Origin: Acidobacteriaceae bacterium
GTDB taxonomy: Bacteria; Acidobacteriota; Terriglobia; Bryobacterales; Bryobacteraceae
NCBI GenBank assembly: GCA_019240475.1
Contig: JAFAYI010000031.1
Coordinates: 372,001 to 436,000 of the forward strand
Length of the DNA stretch: 64,000 nt
Reading direction: 5' to 3'
In this document: in pieces, positions 1 to 9,971 of the stretch
How the letters are laid out: each line of letters opens with the position of its first letter
Position numbering within the stretch: position 1 is the stretch's first letter
Notes under the pieces: model-generated
The model's input: only the letters and a program-made list of their open reading frames with translations
The model's database searches: none
Told to the model about the DNA's origin: nothing
Made by a program: the position numbers and the translations under genes

Positions 1-1
1 C

Positions 2-724
2 CGCGCCAAGCAGCAGGCCGAAGAACAGGCCGAGCGCGAGGCTCAACAGCGCGCCGCCGCCGAGCAGGCCAAGGCCGAAGCCGACGCCGCCCGCGCCCAA
101 GCCGATGCCGCGAACCAGCGAGCGCAGCAATCCGCCGAAGAGGCAAACCGGCTGCGCGATCAAGCTGTCCAGGAGCGCAACGCCCTTCGCGAGCAGTTGC
201 TGCAGCAATTCAACGCTGTTCTGCCGACCCACGAAACCCCGCGCGGCCTGGTTGTAAATCTGAGCGACGTGCTTTTCGATTTCAACAAATACTCTCTCAA
301 GGAAAACGCCAAGCTCGCCCTTGCCAAGATCTCCGGCATCGTCATCTCGCACCCCGGCCTCAACTTAGTCGTTGAGGGTTATACCGACAGCATCGGGACC
401 GACGAGTACAACCAGCACCTTTCCGAAGAACGCGCCGACACCGTACGAGATTTTCTGCTCTCCCAAGGAGTCAATCCGCAAGCCATGACGGCGGTCGGCT
501 ACGGCAAGGCTTACCCGGTGGCCTCCAATGACACGAACTCGGGCCGCGCTCTCAACCGCCGCGTGGAACTGGTCGTCTCGGGTGAAGTAATCGGAGTCAA
601 GATCGGCGTCACGCCCGGCCAGTCCGGCGGAATGACAGCGCCCGCTGCTCCTCAAGCCGGTGCTCCGGCGACGCCTCAACCGGCTCCAGCGCCCGCGCCT
701 CCTGCAAACCCGCCGCAGCGCTAA
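2..724 (+). CDS. OmpA-family outer-membrane/peptidoglycan-anchoring protein (5' partial)
   Basis: The reading frame is open from the window edge, so the N terminus is missing. The visible first ~65 residues are an Ala/Gln/Glu/Arg-rich coiled coil. They are followed by an OmpA C-terminal domain with the motifs VLFDFNKYSL, VEGYTDSIGTDEYN, LSEERADTVRDFL and NRRVEL, the usual peptidoglycan (diaminopimelate) binding signature. The last ~40 residues are a Pro/Ala-rich tail ending PPANPPQR. Coiled coil plus OmpA domain suggests an envelope protein that contacts peptidoglycan. The exact subfamily cannot be told without the N terminus. A strong terminator follows the stop. Confidence 0.9.
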   Translation, partial: RAKQQAEEQAEREAQQRAAAEQAKAEADAARAQADAANQRAQQSAEEANRLRDQAVQERNALREQLLQQFNAVLPTHETPRGLVVNLSDVLFDFNKYSLKENAKLALAKISGIVISHPGLNLVVEGYTDSIGTDEYNQHLSEERADTVRDFLLSQGVNPQAMTAVGYGKAYPVASNDTNSGRALNRRVELVVSGEVIGVKIGVTPGQSGGMTAPAAPQAGAPATPQPAPAPAPPANPPQR

Positions 725-745
725 CCAAGGCTTCTCCTGATCGTG

Positions 746-780
746 CGCCGCTCGCCACCTGGGGAGCGGCGTTTTTTTTT
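746..780 (+). terminator. Rho-independent terminator of the OmpA-family gene
   Basis: An 8-bp perfect stem (CGCCGCTC at 746-753 with GAGCGGCG at 764-771) and a 10-nt loop are followed by nine T residues at 772-780. It lies 22 nt after the stop codon. The T run is only on the plus strand, so it serves the OmpA gene and not the convergent gene that ends at 787. Confidence 0.93.
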
Positions 781-786
781 CGCAGC

Positions 787-1275
787 TTACTGCCCTTTGC
801 CGGTTCTCACTTCATCGCCCGATCCCGTCACCTTATAGTCTTTCCCATCGCTCGATTCTTCTTGTTCGAAATGAATCTTATTCTTGCCCGTGAAGAGATT
901 CGTCGTGCGGTAGTAAGTCGTCGATCCGCCCTGATCCCAGGTGTTCGTGTAGACCCACTTGTTGCCTTCGACTTCTAAGTTGGCCCGTCCGGTCGCTCGG
1001 CCGGCGGGCGTAATGTTCTGTGTATAGAAGTGTCCCGGGGTGGAGGCCGGTACATACACCACCAAGTTGCCCTGCTGCCCATTGATCGTCTGTTGACAGG
1101 CAAAGTACTTTCCGAGCAGCGCGCATTGATTCACTAACTCGTCCGGTTTCGCGCCTGCGCTCGCCCGCGTCACTTTCCAAGTGCCCTGATAGATCGACAG
1201 CGGCGCAAATATCGTCTCCGCCGCCCAGGCCGCCCCGCTCATCGCCGTCAGCGCCAGCAGTAGAATCAGTCGCAA
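787..1275 (-). CDS. Small secreted protein, function unknown
   Basis: 162 aa. A signal peptide is clear (MRLILLLALTAMSGAAWA, cleavage near AWA-AE). The mature part is beta-rich with many Thr/Tyr/Asn, two cysteines (in NQCALL and FACQQ) and a lipocalin-like pattern (YQGTWKVTR near the start, GRANLEVEGNKWVYT later). I recognise it only as a generic periplasmic/secreted beta-barrel-like protein; acidobacterial genomes carry many such proteins. It converges on the OmpA gene and no operon partner is evident. Confidence 0.7.
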   Translation of the reverse strand: MRLILLLALTAMSGAAWAAETIFAPLSIYQGTWKVTRASAGAKPDELVNQCALLGKYFACQQTINGQQGNLVVYVPASTPGHFYTQNITPAGRATGRANLEVEGNKWVYTNTWDQGGSTTYYRTTNLFTGKNKIHFEQEESSDGKDYKVTGSGDEVRTGKGQ

Positions 1276-1406
1276 GGGAAAACCTCCACCGTTATCATGC
1301 CATCACGCGCGAGTGCGAATCGGCAACTTTACGCAATAGATTACTCGTCTCAAGCGCTCGGCCCACTAGGCTACTGTGGCGCCCATGTAGGCGCGAGCAG
1401 GCGGGC

Positions 1407-2927
1407 TCAATGATTGGAGTTGAGAAGGCCGTACGCATCGACTTCCCCGCGAGCGCCCATGTACACGCGGCCGTTGGCGATGGCAGGGATGGCGAAGCGG
1501 ATGGAGATGCCGGCGCGGTCTCGGTCGGAGACTTCGGCGCTGTTATAGAGTTCTTTCGAAAGATCCATTGCGTCGAAGGCGTGGAGGACGGCGAGTTTTT
1601 CGGGGAAGACTTCCCAGGTGCGGCCAGAGACGGTCCACACAATACCGTCGCTTGCGCCGTTGGCGGAGATGGCAGGCGTCGCGCCCGGATCGAAAGGACC
1701 GCCGGGGGCTTGAGAGAGAAGTTGGAAGCGCCCGTCTGAAAGCGCGAAGGCCTTGAGCACGTCGTTGGTTGCGAAGACGTAGATGCGCCCGTTCCAATAA
1801 GCCGGGGCGGCGAGCAAGCCGCCGCCGAGGCGCACGGAATCGAGCGGGGCCGCGGCGCCGGATTGAAACTTGCCCATGTGATCGCGATCGATCGAATAGA
1901 GCACCGCCCCTTTTCCCCCGATTAGCGCCACATGCGGGTGAGCGCCGGGTCGATCGGGAAGCAGGAGAGGGCCGCCGGAGCCGAGGTCGTTGTCCTTGTT
2001 GTTCAGGTTCTCCTGGTCGGAAGGCGTGAAGAAGTCGAGGACCGCGAAGCGGCTGTGATCGAGTTGGAGCTTGAGAAGGGTATCGCCGTAGTCGCCGGCG
2101 GCGGAGTCGAATTTTCCATTGCCGGTGGCGACGAAGATGTTGCCGCGTGAATCGATAGCGGGACCGGTATCTGAGGCCCAGATGCCACTCTGGCTGCTAT
2201 TCGGAGAAGTGTTGAAAGCGGCTTGCTGTTGCAGCGTGCGGGCATCGTAGGCGATGATCCAGCCGTGATAAGCGCCAACATCGCAGGAAGACGCCCAGGT
2301 GAGATAGACAGACCCGGAGGCGAGCAGGAGCGCCGCGCGGGGATTTTCAAGCAAGGGATCGAAGCCGGCCGCGCGGATTTCAACGGGACTGTTGGGGCGC
2401 TCGGCGCCGGTCGTAATGTCGAGCGAGTGCAGGTGCTGGAAGAAATGGCCGTGCGATTGAGTGCGGGCCAGGACGTAGAGGGTTCGAGTTTCGGGATCGA
2501 TGACGGGCGTCGAGGTGATGCCGACCTCGGGATTGATGAACGGGCATTGGAGGGAGCGCGGTTGGACGGTGGCGATACCGCTCGATGAGTTGGTGAAGTT
2601 GACCTGCCACAGAGGCGCGCGGGGGTCGCCGGCGGCGTCGAAAGCGTAGACGCTGTCGTGCTCGGTTGCAACGAAGAGGACGTTGTGATGGCCTTTGCCC
2701 GGGATGTCGAGATCCGGCGCGTAGAGCGGCTGGGCGTAGACATCGCCGTCCACAGGGAGCGAGAAGAGCTTACCGAATTGGGAGGAGTTGACGTTGCGCG
2801 GAGTCAGGACGGTCTCGCGGAGGTTGGCGCCGGTGCGGGCATTGTCGTATTGAGAGGTGACGACCTGGGCCGAGACGGAAAGGGCAGCGAGCGAGAGCAG
2901 AGCCGCGGATGCGCGATGCTTGGTCAC
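1407..2927 (-). CDS. Secreted PQQ-like beta-propeller repeat protein
   Basis: 506 aa with signal peptide (ending LSVSAQ). Propeller-blade motifs recur: GDVYAQPLYAPDL, VLFVATEHDSVYAFDA, GIWASDTGPAIDSRGNIFVATGNG, HVALIGGKGAVLYSIDRD and GRIYVFATNDVLKAF, each a beta sheet with a small-residue/aromatic closure as in outer-membrane assembly (BamB-like) and quinoprotein propellers. No dehydrogenase residues or cytochrome motif are visible, so it is more likely a structural or binding propeller than an enzyme. It starts 25 nt after the fucosidase stop and is probably the last gene of the minus-strand run. Confidence 0.82.
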   Translation of the reverse strand: MTKHRASAALLSLAALSVSAQVVTSQYDNARTGANLRETVLTPRNVNSSQFGKLFSLPVDGDVYAQPLYAPDLDIPGKGHHNVLFVATEHDSVYAFDAAGDPRAPLWQVNFTNSSSGIATVQPRSLQCPFINPEVGITSTPVIDPETRTLYVLARTQSHGHFFQHLHSLDITTGAERPNSPVEIRAAGFDPLLENPRAALLLASGSVYLTWASSCDVGAYHGWIIAYDARTLQQQAAFNTSPNSSQSGIWASDTGPAIDSRGNIFVATGNGKFDSAAGDYGDTLLKLQLDHSRFAVLDFFTPSDQENLNNKDNDLGSGGPLLLPDRPGAHPHVALIGGKGAVLYSIDRDHMGKFQSGAAAPLDSVRLGGGLLAAPAYWNGRIYVFATNDVLKAFALSDGRFQLLSQAPGGPFDPGATPAISANGASDGIVWTVSGRTWEVFPEKLAVLHAFDAMDLSKELYNSAEVSDRDRAGISIRFAIPAIANGRVYMGARGEVDAYGLLNSNH

Positions 2928-2952
2928 ATTGAGTAGCTTACTACATAGCGGT

Positions 2953-4449
2953 CTAAGGGACGATCTTCAAGACCCAGGCGGGTTGAGCCATGAGGGTGGC
3001 CGGAAGATCGGGAAGATTAACAACGAGCGAATCGCCTTGGGAAGTCCAATGCAGCGCGGCGGAGGAACCGAGCAGGGAGACTGACTTGACGCTTGCCGGG
3101 TCGAAAGAGCGAAGGGTGACCTGGCGGCCAGGCCAGCGAGGAAGAATCGCGTAGACATCGGCGCCGTGAGAAGTGAAGAAGGCCTCGATGGCGGCTTTGC
3201 CCGGTGGTGGAGGATCGGTGAGCGCGGACACATCGTAGGGAGCTTTGAATTCCTGGTTGTAGTTGGTTTGCGGCTGCTCGCCGGGGCTCCACTGGAGCGA
3301 GCGCTTCCAGGGCCGGGTTGAGTAGATGGCTTCGCCATTAATCTGGAGCCAATCTCCGATTTGCGTGAGGCGCTGCTGCATGATTACGGGGATGCGGCCG
3401 TCGGCGGTGGGGCCGATGTCGAGCAGGAGATTGCCGCCGCGGCTCACGATGTCGGTCAGCATCAGGATCAGTTGGCGCGCGGTGCGGTAATCGCCGAGCT
3501 GCTCGGCGCGATTGTAGCCGTAGGAGAAGCCCATGCCGCGGTTTTCTTCCCAGGGATGGTCTACGCCGCTCATGCCGGCGGTGTATTCGGTGGTCCAATA
3601 GCCGCCGTGTTTGTGGCGGGTGTCTTTGCCCCAACGGTCATTGATAACGACGGAATCTTTGGCGGGCGAATCATTAAAGAGCCAGGCGAGGAGTTCGGGC
3701 GCGCGCCATTCGGCGGAAGTGAGTTCCCATTCGCCGTCCGAAAAGATGATGTCCGGTTGGTAGCGGGTGACCAGGTCCTTGAATTGAGGATGCATGTGGT
3801 CGGAGACGTAGCGGCGTTTGTCGGCGAGCCAGAGCGGGTTGTACCATTCGTAGAGCGAATAATAGTAGCCCATATGAAGATGACGGGCGCGAACGGCCTG
3901 GGAGAGATCGCCGAGCAGGTCGCGATGGGGTCCGGCATCGACAGCGTTCCAGGGCATGCGCCACGTTTCGGAAGCCTGGCGGCTGGGCCAGAGAGCGAAG
4001 CCTTCGTGATGTTTGGAGGTAAGGACGACGTAGCGAGCGCCGGCGCGGGCGAAGAGGCCGGCCCACTCGGCGGGATCGAAGAGCTCGGCGCGGAACATGG
4101 GGGCGAAGCGCTGGTAAGGGAACTCCTCGCCGTAGACACGCTTATGAAAGGCCCAGGAGCCGGCATCGACAGGATCAGCATTCGAAGCGCGGCCTTCGGT
4201 GATGGCATGCCAGTACCATTCGGCATAGGCCAAATGGTTGGGGAGGACGGGCGCGTAGGAAGGAACAGAGTAAACGCCCCAGTGGATGAAGATACCGAAT
4301 TTCGCGTCCTGAAACCAGGAAGGATTGGGTCGGGAATCGAGGGAGTTCCAAGTCGGCTCATAGTGCTGGGCCGCGGCAAGCGGCGGGGCCGGGGCGAGCA
4401 GTAAGCAAGTCCAGGCGAAGGCGTTAGGGATTCGGGGATGTCGCGGCAT
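2953..4449 (-). CDS. Secreted alpha-L-fucosidase, glycoside hydrolase family 29
   Basis: 498 aa. After a signal peptide (~1-27), the GH29 signatures appear in order: WFQDAKFGIFIHWGVYSVPS (46-65), RYVVLTSKHHEGFALWPS (139-156), LHMGYYYSLYEWYNP (191-205) and the nucleophile region QPDIIFSDGEWE, with Asp238 as the expected catalytic nucleophile. A C-terminal beta domain follows. It removes terminal fucose from glycans outside the cytoplasm. Its start overlaps the end of the upstream gene by 26 nt, indicating translational coupling. Confidence 0.93.
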   Translation of the reverse strand: MPRHPRIPNAFAWTCLLLAPAPPLAAAQHYEPTWNSLDSRPNPSWFQDAKFGIFIHWGVYSVPSYAPVLPNHLAYAEWYWHAITEGRASNADPVDAGSWAFHKRVYGEEFPYQRFAPMFRAELFDPAEWAGLFARAGARYVVLTSKHHEGFALWPSRQASETWRMPWNAVDAGPHRDLLGDLSQAVRARHLHMGYYYSLYEWYNPLWLADKRRYVSDHMHPQFKDLVTRYQPDIIFSDGEWELTSAEWRAPELLAWLFNDSPAKDSVVINDRWGKDTRHKHGGYWTTEYTAGMSGVDHPWEENRGMGFSYGYNRAEQLGDYRTARQLILMLTDIVSRGGNLLLDIGPTADGRIPVIMQQRLTQIGDWLQINGEAIYSTRPWKRSLQWSPGEQPQTNYNQEFKAPYDVSALTDPPPPGKAAIEAFFTSHGADVYAILPRWPGRQVTLRSFDPASVKSVSLLGSSAALHWTSQGDSLVVNLPDLPATLMAQPAWVLKIVP

Positions 4450-5734
4450 CGAGTTGCTCCAGAGCGCTTATATAATACGATCCGCCAGCGGCGCCGGTGG
4501 AGCGATGGGCTGCGATGAAGGCTCGGATGCGGCGGCGGATTTCATCGGGATTGGGGACGGCGGCAGATTGCGCGAAATCTTCCGTTGTCCAGAAGCGGCG
4601 GCTCTTGTCGAAGAAACCGATGCGGGCGAGGAAGGCGGCGCCGAAATATTCGGCTTCTTCAATCGAGTCGTCGGCGGGACTAGAGCGGAAGGAGCCATCG
4701 GACTGGAGAGAGTCGGCGAGGCACCAAGCGAGCATCTTGCGGATCTCCGCGGCTATAACGGCTTTTTCAGCGGGAGTGGCGGCACTCCAGCCGTAGTGAA
4801 AGAGGACGACAGCATCCATATTGTTGTGATTGGTATATTGGCCGTCTTCGAGCCAGCCCTGCGGGTAGTCAAGATCCTTGAGCGCAAGCGCGGTGTGGAG
4901 GACTTTTGATAAATCAGGCACGTTGCCGTTCAAGTAACTCAGCATATGAAATGTGATGCTTATGTCGTCGACGAAGTAAGTCTTTCCGTTATGTAAGTAG
5001 CGCGCGCCCCACCAGCCGGTTTCCGGGTTACGAAGCCGATGGAGAATGAGGTCGAGCATGGCTGATTTCATATCGGGAGTCCATGAATATCCGGCGGGCT
5101 GATCATGAAGGATCAGGCGGAGGAGATCGGCAAGAGACTCGTTTAATTCGCGGCGGTGATTCAGTCCGGTGCGGGCAATGTCGGAGGTTGAAACCGTGGC
5201 AAAATAAGCCCGCAGTTTTTCAGGCGAATTGACGCGATCGAGGAAGCGGAGTGGATAAGTGGGAGATGTCTCTTTGAGATAGTCGTAAGTAGCGTCTAAA
5301 CGGAAGAACCATTCGGTGTAACATTGGCCGCAGGCGCCGTCGGCGGGATTCTGAAGGCGGCCGGCAGGTTGAGATTCGGGATGGGCGAGGGCGCGATCCA
5401 GATCGTCCAGGCGATGAGCGATGCGGGCGAAGTCGGCCGTGTATTCGAATAGCCACTTGATTTCCAGGATGATTTGATGGGCGCAGGCGACATCGCGGCC
5501 TTGCTTTTCCGCCGCGAACACTTGCTGTCCGAGAGCGCGGGCGCGAGGGATGAGGGCAGAGCGCAGCTCCCGGTAATTAGGATCGAACTTGATGAAATCC
5601 TGCCGGATGTCGGCGCGGTAGGAGATATCGGCCGGAGGCGGATTGGATTGAGCGAAAGCGCCGAGCGCGACAGCGGCAAGCAAGACGGGGCGTACTATCA
5701 GCCGGGGTCTGGGATGGAACGCCGAAGACGGCAT
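4424..5734 (-). CDS. Secreted alpha-helical protein of unknown function
   Basis: 436 aa with a signal peptide (VLLAAVALGAFAQ). The mature protein is mostly alpha-helical with Trp/Tyr/His-rich segments (PETGWWGARYLHNGK, YPQGWLEDGQYTNHNN, DGACGQCYTEWFFR). These resemble the pattern of (alpha/alpha)-barrel proteins acting on carbohydrates, but I recognise no catalytic motif. It lies between the STAND gene (10-nt gap) and the GH29 fucosidase (26-nt overlap). The tight link to the fucosidase makes a glycan-related role the best guess. No good Shine-Dalgarno precedes the chosen ATG. Confidence 0.7.
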   Translation of the reverse strand: MPSSAFHPRPRLIVRPVLLAAVALGAFAQSNPPPADISYRADIRQDFIKFDPNYRELRSALIPRARALGQQVFAAEKQGRDVACAHQIILEIKWLFEYTADFARIAHRLDDLDRALAHPESQPAGRLQNPADGACGQCYTEWFFRLDATYDYLKETSPTYPLRFLDRVNSPEKLRAYFATVSTSDIARTGLNHRRELNESLADLLRLILHDQPAGYSWTPDMKSAMLDLILHRLRNPETGWWGARYLHNGKTYFVDDISITFHMLSYLNGNVPDLSKVLHTALALKDLDYPQGWLEDGQYTNHNNMDAVVLFHYGWSAATPAEKAVIAAEIRKMLAWCLADSLQSDGSFRSSPADDSIEEAEYFGAAFLARIGFFDKSRRFWTTEDFAQSAAVPNPDEIRRRIRAFIAAHRSTGAAGGSYYISALEQLDAATSPNP

Positions 5735-5744
5735 AAGAAAGCGC

Positions 5745-8700
5745 TCACGGCCCTCCGCCGCCCAGGTCGCTCTGAATCTTATCCATGCTTTTCCAATCGA
5801 TTTTCAGATTGGGCCGCTTGCGCATTTCTCCAAAGTCATCGAATATGCCCTGGCGGAAGCTTTTCGAGTTACTCGATGAATAAAGAGGTTTGTCAAGATA
5901 CTTAAAATAGATCTCTCGCGCTTTATCTACTTTTCCCAAGGCGAGATAGGCGTGGGCTTCATTGAGCCGTATGAAGTTCTCATCTCTAAAATCGATGCCT
6001 TGCAGGGCGTAGTCGAGAGCCACTTGGAAGTCGCCGACCAGAAGATGCAGCCAGGAACAAACTCCGAAGACGTCCGCCAGAGACTCGCGGTCCTGATCGG
6101 TTGGCTTCGGCGTGTGGGTAAGGCGCCGCCACACGCCGATTTCGGCTTCGCAGGTTTGCGCGACGCCTTGCGGGTCGCCGGCTTCGCTCTCCATTTCGGC
6201 GAGCCTGCGATAGGCTTGAGCGACATTATGCGAGGCATCGCTGGTTGAATTTAAGACTTCGGCTTGCCGGTAGGCCGCGATGCTCGCTTGATAATGCGGC
6301 CGCGCGTCGGAGTAAGCCTTCAGAGCTTGATAATCGAGACCCAGGTCGCGTTCCTCTGTTGCGATATTGGTTTGCGCCTTCGCCTCATCGGAGGTATCTT
6401 GGCCGGAGAGCAGCGACTTAGACTGTTGGAACATCGCGAGACTTTGCGCATGGAAATCGATAGCTTTCCGAAGGTCGGACTGAGTTAGGGCGGCATCCTT
6501 TTCGTGAAGTCCCCGCGCGTACCAGAAATCACCGATGCGCTCGAATTGGACGCCTCGATCGAATGCTCCCGTAGCGGTCTTGACGTCGCGGGCGCTGGCG
6601 ACTTCGGAAGCAGCCTGATAGCTCTTGCCAGCGTCCTCGTATCGTCCTATAGAACTTTCGGCGTCGCCTTTGTAGACCCACATCCAAAACAGGGAGTCTA
6701 TTGACTCGGCGGTGGAAGGATCCTTGGCGTCTTTTTCGGCGACGATTGGTTTCATCAATTGAATGGCGCTGTTATAACTAGCGATGGCATCGGCCTTTTC
6801 TCCTAACTGAACTTGCAGGCCGCCCATTTGCTTCAAGTCGTTCGCAAGAGCGTTGTTGGTTTCGGGGTCGGGCTGGTCCAAAGCTTCAAGCGCATTCACG
6901 GCGTCGCGCAAGTAATCGCGGCGCGCTTCGAGACCGATGGATTCGACGCCTGCGATCTCGGCGCACGCCTGGGCGAAACGGACCTCATTGGCATCGCTCG
7001 GATCGAAGTCTTTGGCAGAGGTATAGCCTTTTATAGCGTTCCGCAGATGCAGCAGTTGGGAAGCGGGATCATTGAGCGCTTCATAGTCGCGAGCGAGATG
7101 AATCTCAAGCGCTCCGATCAGGCGCTGCTGGTCGGCATTTTTGGCGAGGCGGCTCTCCCGGTCTAGCGCCTGTTTGTGAAAGTCCAGAGCGCGGCGCAGA
7201 TTGTCCTGCCTGGTCTTCCCGCTGGAGGGTTGGCGGTAGCAGACGTTCCCGAGACGCTCGTTCACGGCGACGGCGTCGTACAGGGCAGTGTAGGCGCCGG
7301 CGGAGTCGAAGAGTTGAAGATCGGCTTTGGCGCTTTCGAAATCCTTTTGGGCGGAGGACATATCGCCGTTCGACAGGTAAGCATCGCCCCGAGCCAGATA
7401 AAGCCACACGAAACCGTCGACCAGATCCTCGTCGCCGGTTATCCCTACGGATTTTTGCGCCGCGATAGCAGCTTCCGCGATGTCGATTCCTTCGCTATAG
7501 GCGGCGAGAGCCAGTTGAGGTTGCTTCAACTGCAATCGAAGGCGGGCCAAATCGGACACGTCCCCCATGAAGAGTTTCAGAGCGCGGGGGCTGAGGAAGC
7601 GAGCGGGGAGTTTTGAGTCTGGAGATACGTCCTGGTAGCCGGCTAGCGCAACGACTGCGAGTTGATATTCATTCGCGGCCGTGGGATAGTCCTGGTACGC
7701 CTCCGCTACACGCGCTATGGCGCTGTAGGCGCTGCGATGAAGGCGCCAAGCGAGGTCGGCGCCGGGCTCATCACGGGGCGGATCTCCCATAACCTCGGCG
7801 AGGCGCGCCGCTTTGGAGACATCGTCCAGGGCATTCTGCTTCTGTTTGAGACTCAGCCGCTGCTGTCCGACGAGAGCTAAGAGGCCGGCGCCGAGAGCGC
7901 GGTGAAAATAATCCTGACTTTTTTCGAAATCCGCGGCCTTGCGTTCGTATAGCCGGCAGTCTTCGACGGCCTGGCCGGAACGGCCTTGATTGCGGTGGAG
8001 ATCGATGAGGCTGACCCAGTTGTTCACGAGCGAGACCATTTCTTCGCGGTCCGCGGGGTGATGAGCGAGGTCGTTGGTCTTGGCTTCGAGCGCGGAGTTT
8101 ATTAGATCCTCAAATAGGTGCTGCTTCTTTACATCCGACTTAGTGGCGGCAGGCAAGTCCTGGTAGACAGTTACTCCGAGGTCGGCTGCTTTGGCTGCTT
8201 TTTGATAAGCTGCTTCGGCTTGCAGGGACCGAAGATCGGCGACGTCTTTCATTTGTCGAAGACGATCGTTGGTTTCGAGAGTGGCGGCGTTACTGGCCTG
8301 AAGGCGGGCTTCTTTCTGGCGGAGATCGGACTCGTCGCGCTCGGCGCGGCGAGTTTGTCGCTGGGCCTGAGCGAGGGACTGTCCGGCGGCGCGATACTCG
8401 CGCCAGGCGTAGAGGGCGGCGGCGGCAGCGATCAGGAATAGAGCGGTTGCGGTAAAGGCAAAGAGCAAGAGGCGCCGTCGCTCGCGGGCTTGGCCGCGCT
8501 TGATATTGGCCTGCTCGGCGTCGCGGGCGTCGCGGCTCCGGTCTAGGAAGTCCATCGCCTGGACGAAGCCTGGATGGTAGCGCTGGGCCCATGCGAGGTT
8601 GGGCCTGGCTTGGTCGCGCCAGTTGAGGGCGAGCGAGAGTTCGGGGTCGCGCAGGAAGCCGGCTTTGCCTTGAGCGTGGTCGGCGGCGCGCTCGGCGAGT

Positions 8701-9971
8701 TTGCGGTAGCTCTGGGCCCACTCCCATTCCTCTTCGACCCAGCCGGACAACTGCGCCCAGCCGCGAATGAGGCTTTCGTGGGAGATATCGATGACGGATT
8801 CGGCATCGAGCGGGATCTCGGGCGGCGGCATGAGGAAGGAACGGTCCTCGCGGCGGAAGTACTCGACTGTAGCGATGATTTCGGCCGGCGACGCACCCGC
8901 GATGGAGGCGATGGCGGCGATCTTGGTGGGGCGGCGGACTTCGCGGTTATCGGAATCGCGTTCGACCAGGGTTTGAAAGATGCGTTTGGCGAGATAGCGA
9001 TGCCGTTCATCGGGGAGTTCGCGATAGGCTTCATCGGCGTGTTGGGAGAGCGCCTGGGACATGGCGCCGATGGCCAGGTAATCGTCAAGATCGATTGGAT
9101 TGGAGGCGGGGAGATCAGAGGAGCGGCTGCGCGCGGCCCAATGATCCCAGGTACGCATGAGGGAGTGCTGGAGAAGCGGAAGCTGGCCGGGATCGTCGCC
9201 GCAATCATTCAAGAGACGGTTGACCAGGCGTGGAGCGATGGCGGCTTCCGCGAACTGTACAGGGCGAACGATGACGTCGCGGCGCTGGTCGCGCGTGAGG
9301 CGCGGAATCAAATACAGGCCAGCGGTAACGGCTTCAGGGAGGTCGCGGAAGCGGGCGCAATCTCCGATGAATTCCGAGCGCATGGTGATGACGACGTAAA
9401 TGGGCAGCACGGACTGGCGGGTGGCCTCGATGAGCAGGCGGACGAAGGCCGCGGCGTCATCCTGATTGCGAAGGGCGCCGGGTGAATCGGCGAAGCGGAA
9501 AAGCTCTTCGAACTGATCCACGATGACGAGGACCTGATCTTCGGGCGGCAGGCGGGCGAGGCGGACAGCTTCGATGAGGCCGAGGCCGCTACGGCGAAGA
9601 GTGACTTCGGCGAGGATGGCGTCGTTTGCGGCATCTTCCGACGGAGCGCCGGGACTTCCGAGCACGGCAGGATCGTTTAAGTCGCAGGCGAGATTGCCGA
9701 TAGGGTCGCCGCCCGGGCGAAAGATGGCGACGCGCCAGCGGGTGCCTGCTCCTTGCATGTAGCCGCGGTTGAGGAACGCGATGAGGCCAGCGCGAATGAG
9801 GGAGGACTTGCCGCTTCCGGAGACGCCGACCACGGCGAGAAAACGAGTTTCCCGGAGGCGCCGCACGATGGCTTCGCTTTGGCCCTCGCGACCGAAGAAG
9901 ACGTTGTCTTCGTCGGGCCGGAAAGGCCGCAGTCCGGGAAAAGGGCTGACGAGGGAAACCCGATCAGGCAT
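5745..9971 (-). CDS. nSTAND1-type NTPase with transmembrane segment, coiled coil and TPR-like C terminus
   Basis: 1408 aa. The N terminus matches the novel-STAND (nSTAND1) family: SPFPGLRPFRPDEDNVFFGR, Walker A GVSGSGKSS (49-57), Walker B VLVIVDQFEELF (147-158), sensor-like PIYVVITMRSEFIG (~190-203) and the family segment PGQLPLLQHSLMRTW (~261-275). One transmembrane helix follows (~501-522). Residues ~525-600 form an Arg/Gln/Glu-rich coiled coil and ~610-1390 are TPR-like helical repeats rather than the more common WD40 repeats. STAND proteins are signal-activated switches in which the repeats sense and the NTPase oligomerises. The start overlaps the TIR gene stop by one base (TGATG), so the two are translationally coupled. 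Confidence 0.88.
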   Translation of the reverse strand: MPDRVSLVSPFPGLRPFRPDEDNVFFGREGQSEAIVRRLRETRFLAVVGVSGSGKSSLIRAGLIAFLNRGYMQGAGTRWRVAIFRPGGDPIGNLACDLNDPAVLGSPGAPSEDAANDAILAEVTLRRSGLGLIEAVRLARLPPEDQVLVIVDQFEELFRFADSPGALRNQDDAAAFVRLLIEATRQSVLPIYVVITMRSEFIGDCARFRDLPEAVTAGLYLIPRLTRDQRRDVIVRPVQFAEAAIAPRLVNRLLNDCGDDPGQLPLLQHSLMRTWDHWAARSRSSDLPASNPIDLDDYLAIGAMSQALSQHADEAYRELPDERHRYLAKRIFQTLVERDSDNREVRRPTKIAAIASIAGASPAEIIATVEYFRREDRSFLMPPPEIPLDAESVIDISHESLIRGWAQLSGWVEEEWEWAQSYRKLAERAADHAQGKAGFLRDPELSLALNWRDQARPNLAWAQRYHPGFVQAMDFLDRSRDARDAEQANIKRGQARERRRLLLFAFTATALFLIAAAAALYAWREYRAAGQSLAQAQRQTRRAERDESDLRQKEARLQASNAATLETNDRLRQMKDVADLRSLQAEAAYQKAAKAADLGVTVYQDLPAATKSDVKKQHLFEDLINSALEAKTNDLAHHPADREEMVSLVNNWVSLIDLHRNQGRSGQAVEDCRLYERKAADFEKSQDYFHRALGAGLLALVGQQRLSLKQKQNALDDVSKAARLAEVMGDPPRDEPGADLAWRLHRSAYSAIARVAEAYQDYPTAANEYQLAVVALAGYQDVSPDSKLPARFLSPRALKLFMGDVSDLARLRLQLKQPQLALAAYSEGIDIAEAAIAAQKSVGITGDEDLVDGFVWLYLARGDAYLSNGDMSSAQKDFESAKADLQLFDSAGAYTALYDAVAVNERLGNVCYRQPSSGKTRQDNLRRALDFHKQALDRESRLAKNADQQRLIGALEIHLARDYEALNDPASQLLHLRNAIKGYTSAKDFDPSDANEVRFAQACAEIAGVESIGLEARRDYLRDAVNALEALDQPDPETNNALANDLKQMGGLQVQLGEKADAIASYNSAIQLMKPIVAEKDAKDPSTAESIDSLFWMWVYKGDAESSIGRYEDAGKSYQAASEVASARDVKTATGAFDRGVQFERIGDFWYARGLHEKDAALTQSDLRKAIDFHAQSLAMFQQSKSLLSGQDTSDEAKAQTNIATEERDLGLDYQALKAYSDARPHYQASIAAYRQAEVLNSTSDASHNVAQAYRRLAEMESEAGDPQGVAQTCEAEIGVWRRLTHTPKPTDQDRESLADVFGVCSWLHLLVGDFQVALDYALQGIDFRDENFIRLNEAHAYLALGKVDKAREIYFKYLDKPLYSSSNSKSFRQGIFDDFGEMRKRPNLKIDWKSMDKIQSDLGGGGP

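Noticed and set aside
3361..4404. 347-aa open frame opposite the GH29 gene
   Set aside because: Antisense shadow of a strongly supported fucosidase; no recognisable motif.
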